Below, one piece after another: positions 22,044 through 33,574 of a stretch of 64,000 nt of DNA (positions within the stretch are counted from its first letter, which is position 1; each line of letters starts with the position of its first letter). The position numbers and the translations under genes are program-made. Origin of the DNA: Neostapfia colusana (taxonomy: Eukaryota > Streptophyta > Magnoliopsida > Poales > Poaceae). Under the pieces are notes generated by a model, which was given only the letters and a program-made list of their open reading frames with translations, was not told where the DNA came from and did not search any database. Location of the stretch: contig JASWHV010000005.1 of NCBI GenBank assembly GCA_030760725.1, forward strand, positions 88,108,622 to 88,172,621, written 5' to 3'.

Positions 22044-24318
22044 CTACATGAAAATGGATGTAATGCAAGGTGATGAATATGAGGGTGTTACAAACCTACC
22101 CCCCTTAAAATGAATCTCGCCCTCGATATTCGATAGAGTGGAGAAAAGATGAGGGGATTCCGTCTTGAGGTCCTCTTCCCGCTCCCATGTAGCTTTGTCT
22201 TCTGTATGATGGCTCCATTGCACTTTGCACCAACGGATTACCTTGTTCCTCGTGACTCTTTCCTTCATGTCAAGGATTTTTATACGGTGTTCCGCATAGG
22301 TCAAATCCCCCTGGAGTTCAAACTCATCCATTGGCACTTGTTCTTTCGGCACTCTTAGGCCTTCTTGAGCTGAGATACATGAAATACGTCGTGCACGTCG
22401 GAGAGGTGTGTCAGCAGCTCTAGTTGGTATGCTACCTCTCCTCGCTTGCCTAAAATCTTAAACGGCCTGATGTAGCAAGGTGCTAACTTGCCTTTGACGT
22501 TGAACCATCATTGTCCTCGGATAGGCGACACCTTAAGATACACGAAGTCTCCGACTTCGAAGGTCAGACTCCTTCGCCTATTGTCCGCATAGCCTTTTTG
22601 TCGTGACTGAGCGGCCTTCAGGTTTTGACGTATTGTTTGGACTTGCTTCTCGGTGTCCTGCAGCACTTTGGGTCCAAACACTTGGTTTTCTCCGGTTTCA
22701 TTCCAGAACTGGGGTGTTCTACAACGTCTACCGTATAGTGCCTCGAAAGGTGACATCTTCAGGCTGGCTTGATAACTGTTGTTGTATGAGAACTCAACAT
22801 ACGACAAGCTCTTGTCCCAACTACGCCCATGTTTCAAGGCGCAAGCTCTCAACATGTCATCCAATATCTGATTCGTCCTCTCAGTTTGCGCATCGGTTAG
22901 TGGGTGATACGCAGAGCTGAAATTCAACCGTGTACCCCTGCCTTCATGCACCTTATTCCAAAACCTAGAGGTAAATTGAGAACCTCGATCTAAAACTATC
23001 CTCTTCGGAACTCCATGAAGACATACTATTTGCTCCATATACAGCTTGGCTAATTGCGCCACGGTGTACTTGGTCCTGACAGGAATAAAGTGGGCTGATT
23101 TCATTAATGGTCCAAGATAACCCTAAATATAGTCGTAACCCGACTGAGTACGTGGCAATCCGACTATGAAATCCATACTGATTTATTCCCACTTTCACTC
23201 GGGTACGTTCAATGGCTGCAATAATCCAGCGGGTCTTTGATGTTCGGCCTTCACTCGTTGGCACGTGTTGCATAGGTCAACATATTCAGTGATGTCCCTT
23301 TTCATTCTATCCCACCAATAGAAAGTTTTCAGGTCCTTATACATCTCCATACAGCCAGGATGTATGGAATAAGGCGAGTTATGTGCCTCCTTTAGTATCG
23401 CGTCGCGGATGTGCTTCACGTTAGGCACACAAATCCTTTTCCCTGACCAATATGTGCCATTCTCGTCTTCCTTGAAATCCTTCACTATCCCTTGTTGGAC
23501 TCTTTCCTTGATTTCCTTTATCTCCTCATGTGTTGCTTGGCCATCTCGTATCTCTTGTTCCAGCACTGAGCTTAGTTCTATCAACTCCATCTCATTTAAG
23601 AACCCGAGATGTAACCATCTCATTTAAGAACCCGAGACCTTATTCATGAGGTACATAAAGTATGTGGGTGTAGACATGACGGTATATTCGTACGAACCAT
23701 ACCGTGTTCGAAATGCCGTCTTGGGTATGTCAGAGGGTTCAATCTTCAGCTAGAAGTATCCCAACCGAAGATCAATCTTAGAGAGAATCAGGGCGCCTTT
23801 CATTTGATCGAACAAGTCCTCTATGCGGGGCAGCGGGTACTTATTCTTGATCGTCACTTCGTTGAGAGACCTATAGTCCACGCACATCCTTTGTTCCATC
23901 CTTCTTGTCTATGAAGAGCATGGGGGCTCCCCATGGTGACAAGCTTGGGTGTAAAAACCGTTATCTAGCTGCTCCTGAATTTGCTTCTTGAGCTCCAGTA
24001 ATTCATTAGCAGGCATTCTATATGGCCTCTTAGGTATAGGTGCAGTTACGGGTACTAAATCAATGGCAAACTCGATGTCCCGGTCAGGTGGCATACCTGG
24101 CAATTCCTCTGGAAACACGTCTTAATATTCTTGAACCACCGGAATGCTTTCTATTGTCACTTCTTCCACGTGGTTCAGCATTGCCTTCTTGGTTGCAGAT
24201 TGGGCTGCCTCGAACTCGATACGAGTACCGTGATCAATCGTCAACTGCATGATCCTCTTAGCACATTGAATCACTCAGTTGTTCTTGCTTAACCAGTACA
24301 TTCCAAGTATCATATCAA
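22044..24318 (-). pseudogene. Element C1 pol, frameshifted and missing RNase H
   Basis: Segments from right to left: the protease/RT junction with FPEELPGMPPDRD (24060-24118), RT fragments (23640-23900), a junction at about 23590-23640, the integrase zinc finger ending CNTCQRVKAEH (23230-23280), the integrase core with SAYHPLTDAQTER (22890-22930), and a C-terminal chromodomain-like segment WSHHTEDKATWE (about 22190). Compared with E, about 870 bp covering the end of RT, all of RNase H and the linker are missing. Frames change at least five times. An early stop and a changed catalytic region mark it as long dead. Confidence 0.88.
22093..22110 (-). other. Polypurine tract of element C1
   Basis: The minus strand reads TTTTAAGGGGGGTAGGTT immediately before the LTR start TGTAAC. 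As in E, the pol frame appears to read through it (residues FKGGRF). Confidence 0.85.
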
Positions 24319-25018
24319 TGTGACGCCCTGGTTCTGAGAGGAAACCCCTCGGAACCGAGACTGATGCGTATGTGTGCCCAGGATGTTCATCACACATACA
24401 CATATAATCCACAAACTGAATTTCAGAATAATACCACAAATAACAGGGTTTATTACAATGTCTCATGAGTCTTGGACTCATTCTAGCAGCGGAAGTCTTA
24501 TCTTAGCAGCGGAAGTCTTATTCTAGCAGCGGAAATCTTCTAAACTATTGCGGAAGCAAACTAAGCAGCAGCAGATGCTCCATCCCTACTCCATCCCCAT
24601 AGGCAAGTTGACGGTGGATCACACTCCTAATACTCCACTGGGTCTTCATAGTACTCCTCTCCTGTTGCTGATGATGTATGATAATACAAGTTTGAGTACA
24701 TTATGTACTCAGCAAGTGCGGGAAAATATGATATGTAGCTTACAACAAGGCAGGTATAAAAAGGCTCATTGCATAAAAGCAAAGGTTATTTCTCAAAACA
24801 CGATAAAAACAGCAACTTAGCTTTAAGTGAATGTAATCCCAACATGTATTTAAGCACCAACGTACCTCCATCATGTTCCATCACTTTCATGTCTCTTCCA
24901 GACACTTATCTTTCTCAACTTTCTCAAGCTCATGAATACCATCTCGTATTCACTACCATTTCATCTCATATTCAATTCTGTCTTCCGAGACCAATGCTCA
25001 TTGCCATGACTCAACAGT
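24319..25018 (-). repeat. 3' LTR of element E, U5-side piece
   Basis: It starts TGTGACGCCC on the plus strand, the same as the 5' LTR at 61072. It carries the near-perfect palindrome TGAGTACATTATGTACTCA (24693-24711) and three GCGGAAGTCTTA repeats (24484-24535). Element D interrupts it at 25018/25019. Confidence 0.92.
25014..25018. repeat. Target-site duplication of element D (left copy)
   Basis: acagt directly before the D LTR. An identical acagt follows the D LTR at 39378-39382. The length of 5 bp is standard for this group. Confidence 0.93.
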
Positions 25019-28000
25019 TGTGGCGGACCGGAATCCGCTCATCCAGGATCGCAGAGGGTGGTGCCGCGCGATGCGACACCCGACAGCACACGTCATAAGA
25101 ACGCAATATATTACATGGGAAAAACAGCTGAAACTGTACAAACAGGTACAAACTTCAGTTACAACTATTGTTCTATTACACAGCGGAAGACTACACTATA
25201 CAACTCACGCCCGCCTATTTAGCAAAAGTCGGTTGCCCAGCCCTAGGGCAACCCACACTAGCTGCACGTCTCAGCTCAGCGCGGCGTGTACGGCTCCCAC
25301 TCAGCCGTGGTCCCCGACGGAGGGTAACCCTCGCCGGTGGACTCGTACTCCGAGTCCGTGGGTGGCTCCTCACCTGAAAAACACTTAAGCAGCAACCGTG
25401 AGCACAAAGGCTCAGCAAGGCTTAACCGACTCACCTAAGCATGAAACTCTACATGAGGTGTACAATGGACATAGGATAGTAACATTTCAGCAAAACGACA
25501 CGCCTACAAGTTCATCCTTAGTTCATCTTTTAGCAACAAGTTAACAGTTCATGAAATCTGAAATTTAGTAAGCAGTATTTGGTGGCACACATGTAGCAAT
25601 ACAATTATATCAATCAGCATCATTGAATCAACATATTTCATCCATTAGTCTACGTTACGACGCAGTGAACAAGCAGCACTCGTCACCGCGAGGGACGGCG
25701 AATCGACTCGATATACACCTGCAGGGAAAACCCAAAGAGCACGTCACGTACGCCCACCCGTGGAGCTGCACAGCACGCTCACTCGATGTCGTACGGGACA
25801 ACCTTTCACCCAACAGCCCAAACGTCGAACCGGTCGCACCGAAACGAGCAGGAGGTTCCCCACACGGAGCATCTCTCTATGCCCGTTGGCAGATTTCCAC
25901 CTTGCTGCCCTCAACCTACACCTATAAATCGGTGTGCTATGCCTCGACGCCCGGAGGTTTAGGCTACATCGGTTTATCGGGGCCCATATATCCGATATGC
26001 CTTCGGTACGTTCAATACTTGTTCAGCAGGGCCGCACACGGATCGGTCCTCAATCGACACGGGCAGGGCTGCGCACACAAGACTCTCTCTTGCTGCGCCC
26101 TAGCCCCTGCCTAGTCTCGTTTTCATTACTAAAGTGATCTCACATCACTCAACCGAACCCGTGTGTCCCCAGCCTATCTCGCGAGTAGATTCCAACTACT
26201 CGACTTGTACCGAAGTCCTATGACTCATTAAGCATAGCCTGTCTACTCGAGGTCCTTGACACTACCCTCACTCTTTTAGGAACCTTTGGTTATGCAAGTG
26301 GGGTTTCATTCACCCTATACCTAATGCATATACATACTTCATATGACACATGTAAACAAAGTAAGATTTATAAAAGGGTTAATGCAAACCGGGGCTTGCC
26401 TTGTTGCTGCTGGTCAGGAGTTAGTTCTTCGTCCGGAAGGAGGAAGTCCAGCACTTCCGGAGTCTCTTCTTCAACGGCTACACGTTAATGAAATACTACA
26501 TGTTAATTTATATGCAAAAGTGAGTTTAGAGTAAGACTTATACTATTGGTTCTAATAACCAGCCTCTAATACCTGGAACTTTGTTTAAGAATTTAAATAT
26601 GAACTGGTGTTGGTGGTTTGGCTTGGACTTAATCACATGGTTAAATGCTAAGTGGTTTCCCCCCCTTTTCCATATTAATCCCTTAAGTGGGTAAACAGGA
26701 CAGGGGTGATCTAGAGCTCCAATGGAGCTGAGAATTTTTGTGTGAGTTCCTTGTCACAAGAAAACTCTCTGGACCAAACATTAGCACTTTTCATGGAGTG
26801 GTTTGCTCAGAATAATTCTCTTGGCAAATCAGCAAGGAAGAATTAATTCTGAGGTAATACCCCTGTTCATGCTCAACTTAATGAACTACAATTTATATTA
26901 TAGCTCATAGAGTTTGCATGAATTTTCCTAGCATTTTTGGAGTCAGGGTTTGCCCAGAATTGAATTTCCAAGTTTTGGAAATTCTCTGAAAATGTTTCTG
27001 CATTCAAATGAACACAGCACCTTCAAATTTGAATTGCTCTGACCAAATCAACTCCAAATGGCCTGAAACTTTTACAGGGGTTTACTAATGTCCTAAAGAA
27101 CATCCTGGCAAAATTTGGGGATTTTTGGATGGACCAAACTCCCTCAAAAATTCTTTTTCTCAGAAACTTTAAAGAATTTTCCAGAATTAATTAATGGGTT
27201 TCATACAAATTGGGTTGTATATCTGGACAGAGCTAGTCAAGATGAATCCAACCCAATTTGAATCCCTAAATTTGGAGCTTCCTAGCCAAGGTTATGGATT
27301 TCTAAAGTTTGAGCTAATCCCTGAATTATTTTCCTACAGAAAAATCCCCTCCCGCGCTAAACCAGAGGCTGACAGCGGGGCCCGCCCGTTTAAATTGAAC
27401 TAACCGCGCGCTCGCGCGCGATTAACACAGGGGCTGACAGGTGGGGCCGCGCCCTTCGTCTACCTCCCGACGTCGCCGCCCCGAGCCGCCGGAGCTCCGG
27501 CGAGGTCAGCGTTCCCGGCGATCTAGCTCACCGGAGCCGACGAAACTCGCCGCCCCCACGTAATCTCGGGTGCTGAACCCGCTGGACACCATGTCGCCGC
27601 CGGCTAACCGCCATAGCTCGCCGGCGACGAGCCCTATGCCTCTGTGCTACCTCGGCAATGTGTTCCCGCCCTTCTGACCGTTTTCTTCGTGCGCTAATCG
27701 CGTCGCCACACTCAGGGAAACCTCGGGAAACTCGGCATGAGCTCTGTTGGGCCCTAAACGGCCGGCAACCCAGACCTCACCGGCGACCCCCTCCTCCGCC
27801 ATACTGTCCTAGGGTGAACTTAGGGTTTCGGCGGTGATTTCCTTCCGGTTTCCGAACGAGAAGGGTCGCCAGAACCTCTAGATGCTCTCCCACAGCTCCG
27901 TTCGGCCTCCCACCCACTAAGCTTCCCGAATTTCTGCTAAACCTAATCGGGTCCCGAAAGGAGCTACTCGCCCTAAACTGAGAAATTCTCCGCGCACAGA

Positions 28001-28975
28001 GGTCGAACCTTGGAACGGTTTGCGCGGTGGTCTTGAGGACGAGCTAGCGCTTCACTTTCCTATGGAGGTCGAAGCCGGAAGATGATCACAGCTGGGGTGG
28101 CACACGATCGGAGCTCGGGCGACTAGGCTGCTGGTTACAGAACTTCGCGAAAATCAGTAACTCGCCGGCGGTCTCGGGCCTTTTATAGGCTCCTGAGGCC
28201 AGGGGAGAGCGCGACACCTGCTGTGCCACCTCCTCTGCCGAAGCAGGAGCTGGCCGGCCGAGGTGGTCGGTCGCCGCCGCTGGCTGCAGCTGGCGAGCGC
28301 GCTCGGTCGAGGAGTCGGCTGAGGAGACTTCGGTGCTAAGTCTACTGACCAGTGGGCCTCCCCTCTATCTCTTTTGTTTTTTTCTAATTTTCTGAATTCT
28401 GTTGTGCCAAAATATCCCCAGCTACTCACAATTTAATGTGAGACTTAGTCACCAAGCCTTTGTTTGAATTTGAATTCTCAAATTCCAACTTTGTTTGGTT
28501 AAATTTGCTTCATATTTAAACTGAAATTCAAATTCAGTTTTGGATTCTTGCAAATTTAGCTCTTGACAAGATGAGCTCCAATGGAGATGAAACTTGGTGG
28601 GTTTACTCAGAAAAATGTGCTGAGTATAGATATGGAGCTAACTTTTGAATTTGGGTGATGAAAGTTGCTGCAATTTGAATTTACATTCAAATTGGCCTCT
28701 TTTTGAAACAACCCAAAAGTGCCTCAAAAAGTGTTGAATTTGCATGAGCTTTGGACTGAACCTTCCCAAGACTTTTCAAATCCTAGGGGTGAGCTCAACC
28801 TCTCATGTTCATGTGTAGAAACCCTACATTGTGAAGGTGAAGGCTTTCCCCTCTAATCATTCTTTTGATGGGGTCACTTGCTCTTCACAATATTTCACAA
28901 TCTACACACAACAAAACTGTTGTGTTGTGAGGTGCATAAAAGTTTTTTTCAAGTCCCTTTTCTTGGGCTTTTACA
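25019..28975 (-). repeat. 3' LTR of element D (3957 bp)
   Basis: Termini on the minus strand are TGTAAAAGCCC (28975) and GGTCCGCCACA (25019). It includes a U5-side hairpin (25060-25080), a second hairpin (25399-25414), a CpG-rich block (27350-28330) around a TATA box (28179-28188), and an AT-rich U3 end with TTTGAATTTGAATT motifs. Open frames inside it are repeated exactly in the other LTR and are not treated as genes. Confidence 0.96.
28179..28188 (-). promoter_or_regulatory. Predicted TATA box in D 3' LTR
   Basis: CTATAAAAGG on the minus strand, at the edge of a CpG-rich block, about 790 bp from the U3 end. The same sequence stands in the 5' LTR at 38581-38590, where it would drive the element's genomic RNA. 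Confidence 0.7.
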
Positions 28976-28992
28976 TCCCTCCCCCCTTAAAA
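28976..28992 (-). other. Polypurine tract of element D
   Basis: The minus strand reads TTTTAAGGGGGGAGGGA directly upstream of the 3' LTR start TGTAAAAG. It is a perfect purine run in the required position. Confidence 0.93.
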
Positions 28993-29041
28993 GAATCTCG
29001 TCCCGAGATTATAAAAGAAGAGATAGCGATGTAATAGGGAC

Positions 29042-32000
29042 TTACCCGTGTTGAGAAGTCATGAACTCCGGGTAATTTGAGCGAAGGAACTCCTCGCTCT
29101 CCCACGTCGCTTCTTCGGCGGTGTGGTTGCTCCAGAGTATTTTGTAGAACCACAATGTTCTGCTGCGTGTGGTCCTGGCTTTCTCATCAAGAATTCCCAC
29201 CGGATATTCATCATATGTTAAATCCGGTTTCAGCTCGCCGATGTCTTTGGTAGGAACAGCAGTTGTATGCTTCAAGCATTTTCGCAGTTGCGAAACATGG
29301 AAAATATCATGGACACCAGCCAGAGATGCCGGTAGCTCCAACCGATACGCTGCTGGTCCACACTTCTCGGTGATAGCGTAGGGTCCAATGAAACGGGGAG
29401 CGAGCTTCCCCTTCACACCGAATCGGTGCACGCCCTTCATTGGAGACACGCGGAGGTACACGTGTTCCCCAACGTCAAAGTGCAACGGTCTACGCCTCTT
29501 ATCAGCGTAGCTCTTCTGTCGGGATTGAGCGGCCTTCAAATTGGCTTGAATTGTCCGAACGCGCTCTTCGGCGTCGTTCACCACATCAACTCCGAATGTG
29601 ACCCTTTCACCAGACTCGCACCAATTTAATGGGGTGCGGCATTTACGACCGTAGAGAGCTTCGTAAGGTGCCATCTTGATACTCGCCTGATACCCGTTGT
29701 TGTACGAGAATTCCGCCAATGGTAGGTGATCATCCCAGTTCCTACCATGGTGGATGGCACATGCTCTCAACATGTCTTCCAGAACTTGATTCACCCTCTC
29801 TGTCTGGCCATCTGTCTGAGGGTGATAAGCGGAGCTCCTGATCAACTTAGTACCCAATGCAGCGTGTAGCTGCTCCCAAAAGCGAGATACAAATAATGCA
29901 CCTCGATCTGAGACAATGGTCTTGGGTACCCCGTATAGGCATAGAATCTTCACTATGTATAGCTCCGCATATTTGCCGGCATTGTAACGTGTATTCACCG
30001 GAATGAAGTGAGCCGTCTTGGTTAACCGATCAACGATTACCCATATGGAATCATGTTTGTTGGCTGTTAGGGGTAATCCCACAATGAAATCCATGCTCAC
30101 ATCTTCCCATTTCCATGCCGGGATCTTCAGGGGTTGCAGCAGCCCTGATTTCTTCATATGATCAGCTTTCACTCGTCTACACGTATCGCACTCGGATACG
30201 TACTTAGCTACCTCCCGCTTCATCCGCGTCCACCAAAATTTCTTTTTCAAATCTTGGTACATTTTGTTGCTGCCCGGATGAATGGAGTATTTAGACAAGT
30301 GAGCTTCATCGAGGATCTTTTTCCTCAACTCCATATCTCGGGGTACGACTATGCGGTCATTGAACCACAGCGTCCCCTCATCATCCTTCCGGAAACATTT
30401 GATTTCTCCATTGTCTATCCGTCTCCGGAGATGTGCCATGCCTTTATCCGTTTTCTGAGCTGCAATGATGTCCTCCCTAATAGTAGGGATGAGGGCAAGG
30501 TTGTACAGCGATCCATAAGGAACCAAGTATAGACTTGGCTCTTCCTCCTCCACCGGTGTAGTGGTGAGGTGATGGACATGCGATTTCCGACTCAGCGCGT
30601 CGGCAACCACATTCGCCTTGCCGGGGTGGTAATGGATCTCAATCTCATAATCTTTGATCAGTTCTAACCACCTCCTCTGCCTCATGTTCAGTTCCTTCTG
30701 GGTGAAAATGTATTTCAAGCTCTTGTGGTCGGTGTAGAGATGCACCAAGTTCCCCAGGAGATAGTGCCTCCACATTTTCAGTGCCAACACCACGGCAGCA
30801 AGTTCAAGATCGTGAGTCGGGTAGTGCTGCTCATGGTTCCGAAGTTGGCGTGAGCCATAAGCGACCACACGTCCTTCCTGCATCAACACGCAGCCAAGCC
30901 CAATACCGGACGCGTCACAATATACGTCGAAGGGCTTTGTTGTATCCGGCTGAGCTAATACCGGGGCTGTTGTGAGATGCTTCACCAATGCTCGGAATGC
31001 TCCTTCACACGCCGTGTTCCAAACATATTTTGTCCCTTTCTTCAGCAACTCTGTCATCGGCTTAGCGAGCTTGGAGAAGCTCGGAATGAACCTCCGGTAG
31101 TATCCCGCTAACCCGAGGAAGCTTCTGACTTCAGGAACTGAAGTGGGAGCTTTCCATTTCAACACTTGCTCTATTTTACTTGGGTCAACCGCAATGCCTT
31201 CAGCTGAGATGATATGTCCCAAGAATGGCACTTGGCTGATCCAAAACTCGCACTTGCTGAACTTGGCGTAGAGCTTGTGGTCTCGCAATCGTTGAAGAAC
31301 GATCCGTAAGTGTTCGGCATGCTCGGCTTCTGTCTTGGAATAAACCAAGATATCGTCGATGAACACTACCACAAACTTGTCCAGCTCCGGCATGAACACC
31401 GAGTTCATGAGATACATGAAATGGGCTGGAGCATTTGTGAGACCAAAGGACATGACGAGATACTCGTATAAGCCGTATCTCGTCGAGAACGCCGTCTTCG
31501 GGATATCCTCCGCCCGGATCTTGATCTGGTGATATCCAGAGCGAAGGTCCATCTTTGAGAATACACTTGCCCCCACAAGTTGATCAAACAAGATGTCAAT
31601 ACGGGGCAGTGGGTACTTATTCTTGATGGTGACGGCGTTGAGCGGCCGGTAATCCACACACAGCCTCAGGGTCTCATCCTTCTTCTTCACGAATAGCGCC
31701 GAGCATCCCCAAGGCGAGGAACTCGGCCTAATGAAACCCTTGCTCAACAGATCATTGAGCTGTTCTTTCAGTTCCGCCAGCTCATTTGGAGCCATCTTGT
31801 ATGGTCTCCGTGATATGGGCGTAGTCCCGGGTGCAAGTTCAATCTTGAACTCGACATCCCGCTCAGGTGGCATGCCCGGAAGATCATCCGGGAACACATC
31901 AGGATACTCCCGGACTACAGGGATGTCTTCTAACTTGAGAACTTCAGCATTATTAATTGCTAAAACTTCCCGGACTGGCATGTCTAACACCATGGAATGC

Positions 32001-33574
32001 GGACGGTGGAATGGAGAATTTAAGTGAATCGTCCGTGTCCGAGTCTCTAGGACAGCGCCATGGTATTGCAGCCATGACATCCCTAAGATTGCATCAATCT
32101 TTTGTCCCATAAGGATTATCAAGGTGGTGGGATATAGCTTCCCACCTAAGCACAGAGGTGCCTTTGGAATCATCATATTAGCTGAAATCTTCCCTCCCGG
32201 TGAGCATATCATATAAGTGCAGTCGGTTGGGAAGACTTGCAATTGATGTTTAGCCACATAGGATGCACTTATAAAGCTGTGGGTTGCACCCGAATCAAAT
32301 AATATGACTATGGCTTGATGGTTGAGAGTAAACGTACCCGCCAGCACGTTGTCTCCCTCTGGGGCGTCCTCACTGTCGAGGTTGCGGACGCCTCCAGTCC
32401 GCTGACCAACCTTCTTCGCCGGAGGTCGGCCTCGAGCACCGCCCTGAAACTGGGCTTGCCCGCTGCTCTGCTGCCCCTGGGGACAGTCCTTCGCAAAGTG
32501 GCCCGCCTGGCCACATGTGAAGCAGGTGAAACGGGGCGGTCCCCCGCTGATCGGTGGATGGAAACCTGGGGCGCGTTGTGGCGGTGGAAATGCCCGGGGT
32601 ACCGTCTGCTGCTGCTGCTGTCTTGGTGGTGGCATCGGCGGACGGAACGGAGGTGCCTGAAAGGGACGTCCCCCGAACCGTTGCGGTCGCGCCGGTGGTT
32701 GCCACTGCTGCCCGGATGGTGTCCGATACACCATACGGTACTTCTGGGGAGCGCCACTCCCACCACTGCTAGGTGGAGCGCTACGCTTCCTCTGCTCAGC
32801 TGCTAACTCCCGCTGAGCGTCCTCTTGCATGATGGCGGCATTGACTAGATCGTTAAATGTGCCGCGGTTCCATTGTACGAGGTGGGTCTTCATTTCGGGG
32901 TGTAACCCCCGATAGAAGTGCTCCCTCTTCTTCTCCTCCGTGGAGATGTAGTCTGACGCATACTGCGCCAGATGGTTGAAGGCACGGGAGTAGTCGTGGG
33001 CACTCCTCCCGCCCTGCTTTAGTTCCAAAAATTCTTGGAACTTTCTCTTCATTATTCCGGGAGGAATGTGATAGGCGCGGAACGCCTCCCGGAACTCTTG
33101 CCATTCCACGGCATGGCCAGCCGGACGTGAGGCGACATAATTCGCCCACCACGCACCAGCGGCACCGTGGAGCTGCTGTGCTGCGAACAGTGTCTTCTGC
33201 CGCCCCGTACACTGGAGCAGCCCGAACTTGGACTCGATAGTCCGCAGCCAGTTGTCCGCCTCCAGTGGTTCTTCAGCTTCGGTGAACACTGGAGGGTGCG
33301 TACTCATGAAATCCGAGTACGACACTTCGCGGGGCTCACGAGGCCCTCGCTCTTGACGTCCTCCCGCCTGGGACGTATTCTGCACGATCGTGCGGAGCAG
33401 GTCGGTCTGCTCCTCACGACCTCCCACCAAAGCCGCTATCACATCCGCTAGAGTAAGCGGAGGCGGCGGTGGTGGCTGCTGCTGCGGGGTGCTGTCGTAG
33501 GCCGGTGGCTGGGAGTCATCGCCTCCACCTTGGCTAGAGCCACCAACCTCGTGCGTGGTCCTAGTACGAACCAT
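29042..33574 (-). CDS. Element D gag-pol polyprotein (intact, 1510 aa)
   Basis: A single uninterrupted frame. I choose the start at 33574 (MVRTR) because elements A and B start gag at the same residue; the frame stays open 44 codons further upstream without similarity. Domains: gag capsid (residues about 80-260), CX2CX4HX4C zinc knuckle (C351, C354, H359, C364), aspartic protease with DSGATH at D427, RT with FIDD (D740, D741), RNase H (D887, E924, D949, D992), integrase zinc finger (H1092, H1099, C1129, C1132) and core with D1162, D1223 and E1259, and a chromodomain-like end (about 1457-1505, WSNHTAEEATWE). It would assemble particles, cleave itself, reverse-transcribe the RNA in the cytoplasm and integrate the cDNA in the nucleus. 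Length and order fit a full gypsy polyprotein; no frameshift separates gag from pol. Confidence 0.96.
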   Translation of the reverse strand: MVRTRTTHEVGGSSQGGGDDSQPPAYDSTPQQQPPPPPPLTLADVIAALVGGREEQTDLLRTIVQNTSQAGGRQERGPREPREVSYSDFMSTHPPVFTEAEEPLEADNWLRTIESKFGLLQCTGRQKTLFAAQQLHGAAGAWWANYVASRPAGHAVEWQEFREAFRAYHIPPGIMKRKFQEFLELKQGGRSAHDYSRAFNHLAQYASDYISTEEKKREHFYRGLHPEMKTHLVQWNRGTFNDLVNAAIMQEDAQRELAAEQRKRSAPPSSGGSGAPQKYRMVYRTPSGQQWQPPARPQRFGGRPFQAPPFRPPMPPPRQQQQQTVPRAFPPPQRAPGFHPPISGGPPRFTCFTCGQAGHFAKDCPQGQQSSGQAQFQGGARGRPPAKKVGQRTGGVRNLDSEDAPEGDNVLAGTFTLNHQAIVILFDSGATHSFISASYVAKHQLQVFPTDCTYMICSPGGKISANMMIPKAPLCLGGKLYPTTLIILMGQKIDAILGMSWLQYHGAVLETRTRTIHLNSPFHRPHSMVLDMPVREVLAINNAEVLKLEDIPVVREYPDVFPDDLPGMPPERDVEFKIELAPGTTPISRRPYKMAPNELAELKEQLNDLLSKGFIRPSSSPWGCSALFVKKKDETLRLCVDYRPLNAVTIKNKYPLPRIDILFDQLVGASVFSKMDLRSGYHQIKIRAEDIPKTAFSTRYGLYEYLVMSFGLTNAPAHFMYLMNSVFMPELDKFVVVFIDDILVYSKTEAEHAEHLRIVLQRLRDHKLYAKFSKCEFWISQVPFLGHIISAEGIAVDPSKIEQVLKWKAPTSVPEVRSFLGLAGYYRRFIPSFSKLAKPMTELLKKGTKYVWNTACEGAFRALVKHLTTAPVLAQPDTTKPFDVYCDASGIGLGCVLMQEGRVVAYGSRQLRNHEQHYPTHDLELAAVVLALKMWRHYLLGNLVHLYTDHKSLKYIFTQKELNMRQRRWLELIKDYEIEIHYHPGKANVVADALSRKSHVHHLTTTPVEEEEPSLYLVPYGSLYNLALIPTIREDIIAAQKTDKGMAHLRRRIDNGEIKCFRKDDEGTLWFNDRIVVPRDMELRKKILDEAHLSKYSIHPGSNKMYQDLKKKFWWTRMKREVAKYVSECDTCRRVKADHMKKSGLLQPLKIPAWKWEDVSMDFIVGLPLTANKHDSIWVIVDRLTKTAHFIPVNTRYNAGKYAELYIVKILCLYGVPKTIVSDRGALFVSRFWEQLHAALGTKLIRSSAYHPQTDGQTERVNQVLEDMLRACAIHHGRNWDDHLPLAEFSYNNGYQASIKMAPYEALYGRKCRTPLNWCESGERVTFGVDVVNDAEERVRTIQANLKAAQSRQKSYADKRRRPLHFDVGEHVYLRVSPMKGVHRFGVKGKLAPRFIGPYAITEKCGPAAYRLELPASLAGVHDIFHVSQLRKCLKHTTAVPTKDIGELKPDLTYDEYPVGILDEKARTTRSRTLWFYKILWSNHTAEEATWESEEFLRSNYPEFMTSQHG

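Larger units (their letters stand above)
19431..22092 (-). repeat. 3' LTR of element C1 (left end uncertain)
   Basis: It ends at 22092 with TGTAACACCCTC on the minus strand, followed by a polypurine tract. Homology to the E LTR starts near 19431 (GCAAACTGAATTTCAG) and covers the TCTTCCGC motif, the block at 20080-20430 and the region around 20700-20860. The U3 half (21200-22000) is unlike E: it has G-run clusters and T-rich runs instead of the CACGTG array. The first roughly 100 bp of the LTR are missing or unrecognisable. Confidence 0.8.
19431..24318 (-). mobile_element. Element C1: decayed gypsy element, 3' part
   Basis: A 3' LTR (to 22092), a PPT and a shortened pol on the minus strand. 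At 24318 the pol sequence stops in the region upstream of protease and abuts the LTR of element E. The equivalent pol text in E continues past this point (about 45040), so E inserted into C1. The remainder of C1 should lie beyond E's right end, outside the window. It is related to E but well diverged. Confidence 0.82.

Noticed and set aside
25623..26114. 163-codon and other open frames in the D LTR as host genes
   Set aside because: They are repeated exactly in both LTRs (also 36025-36516) and match no cellular family I recognise. They lie antisense to the element and are discussed only as a possible antisense frame.
29042..33574. Endogenous pararetrovirus (caulimovirus-like) polymerase
   Set aside because: The element has LTRs, a gypsy integrase with HHCC and DD35E residues, a PPT and a target duplication. 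There is no movement protein.
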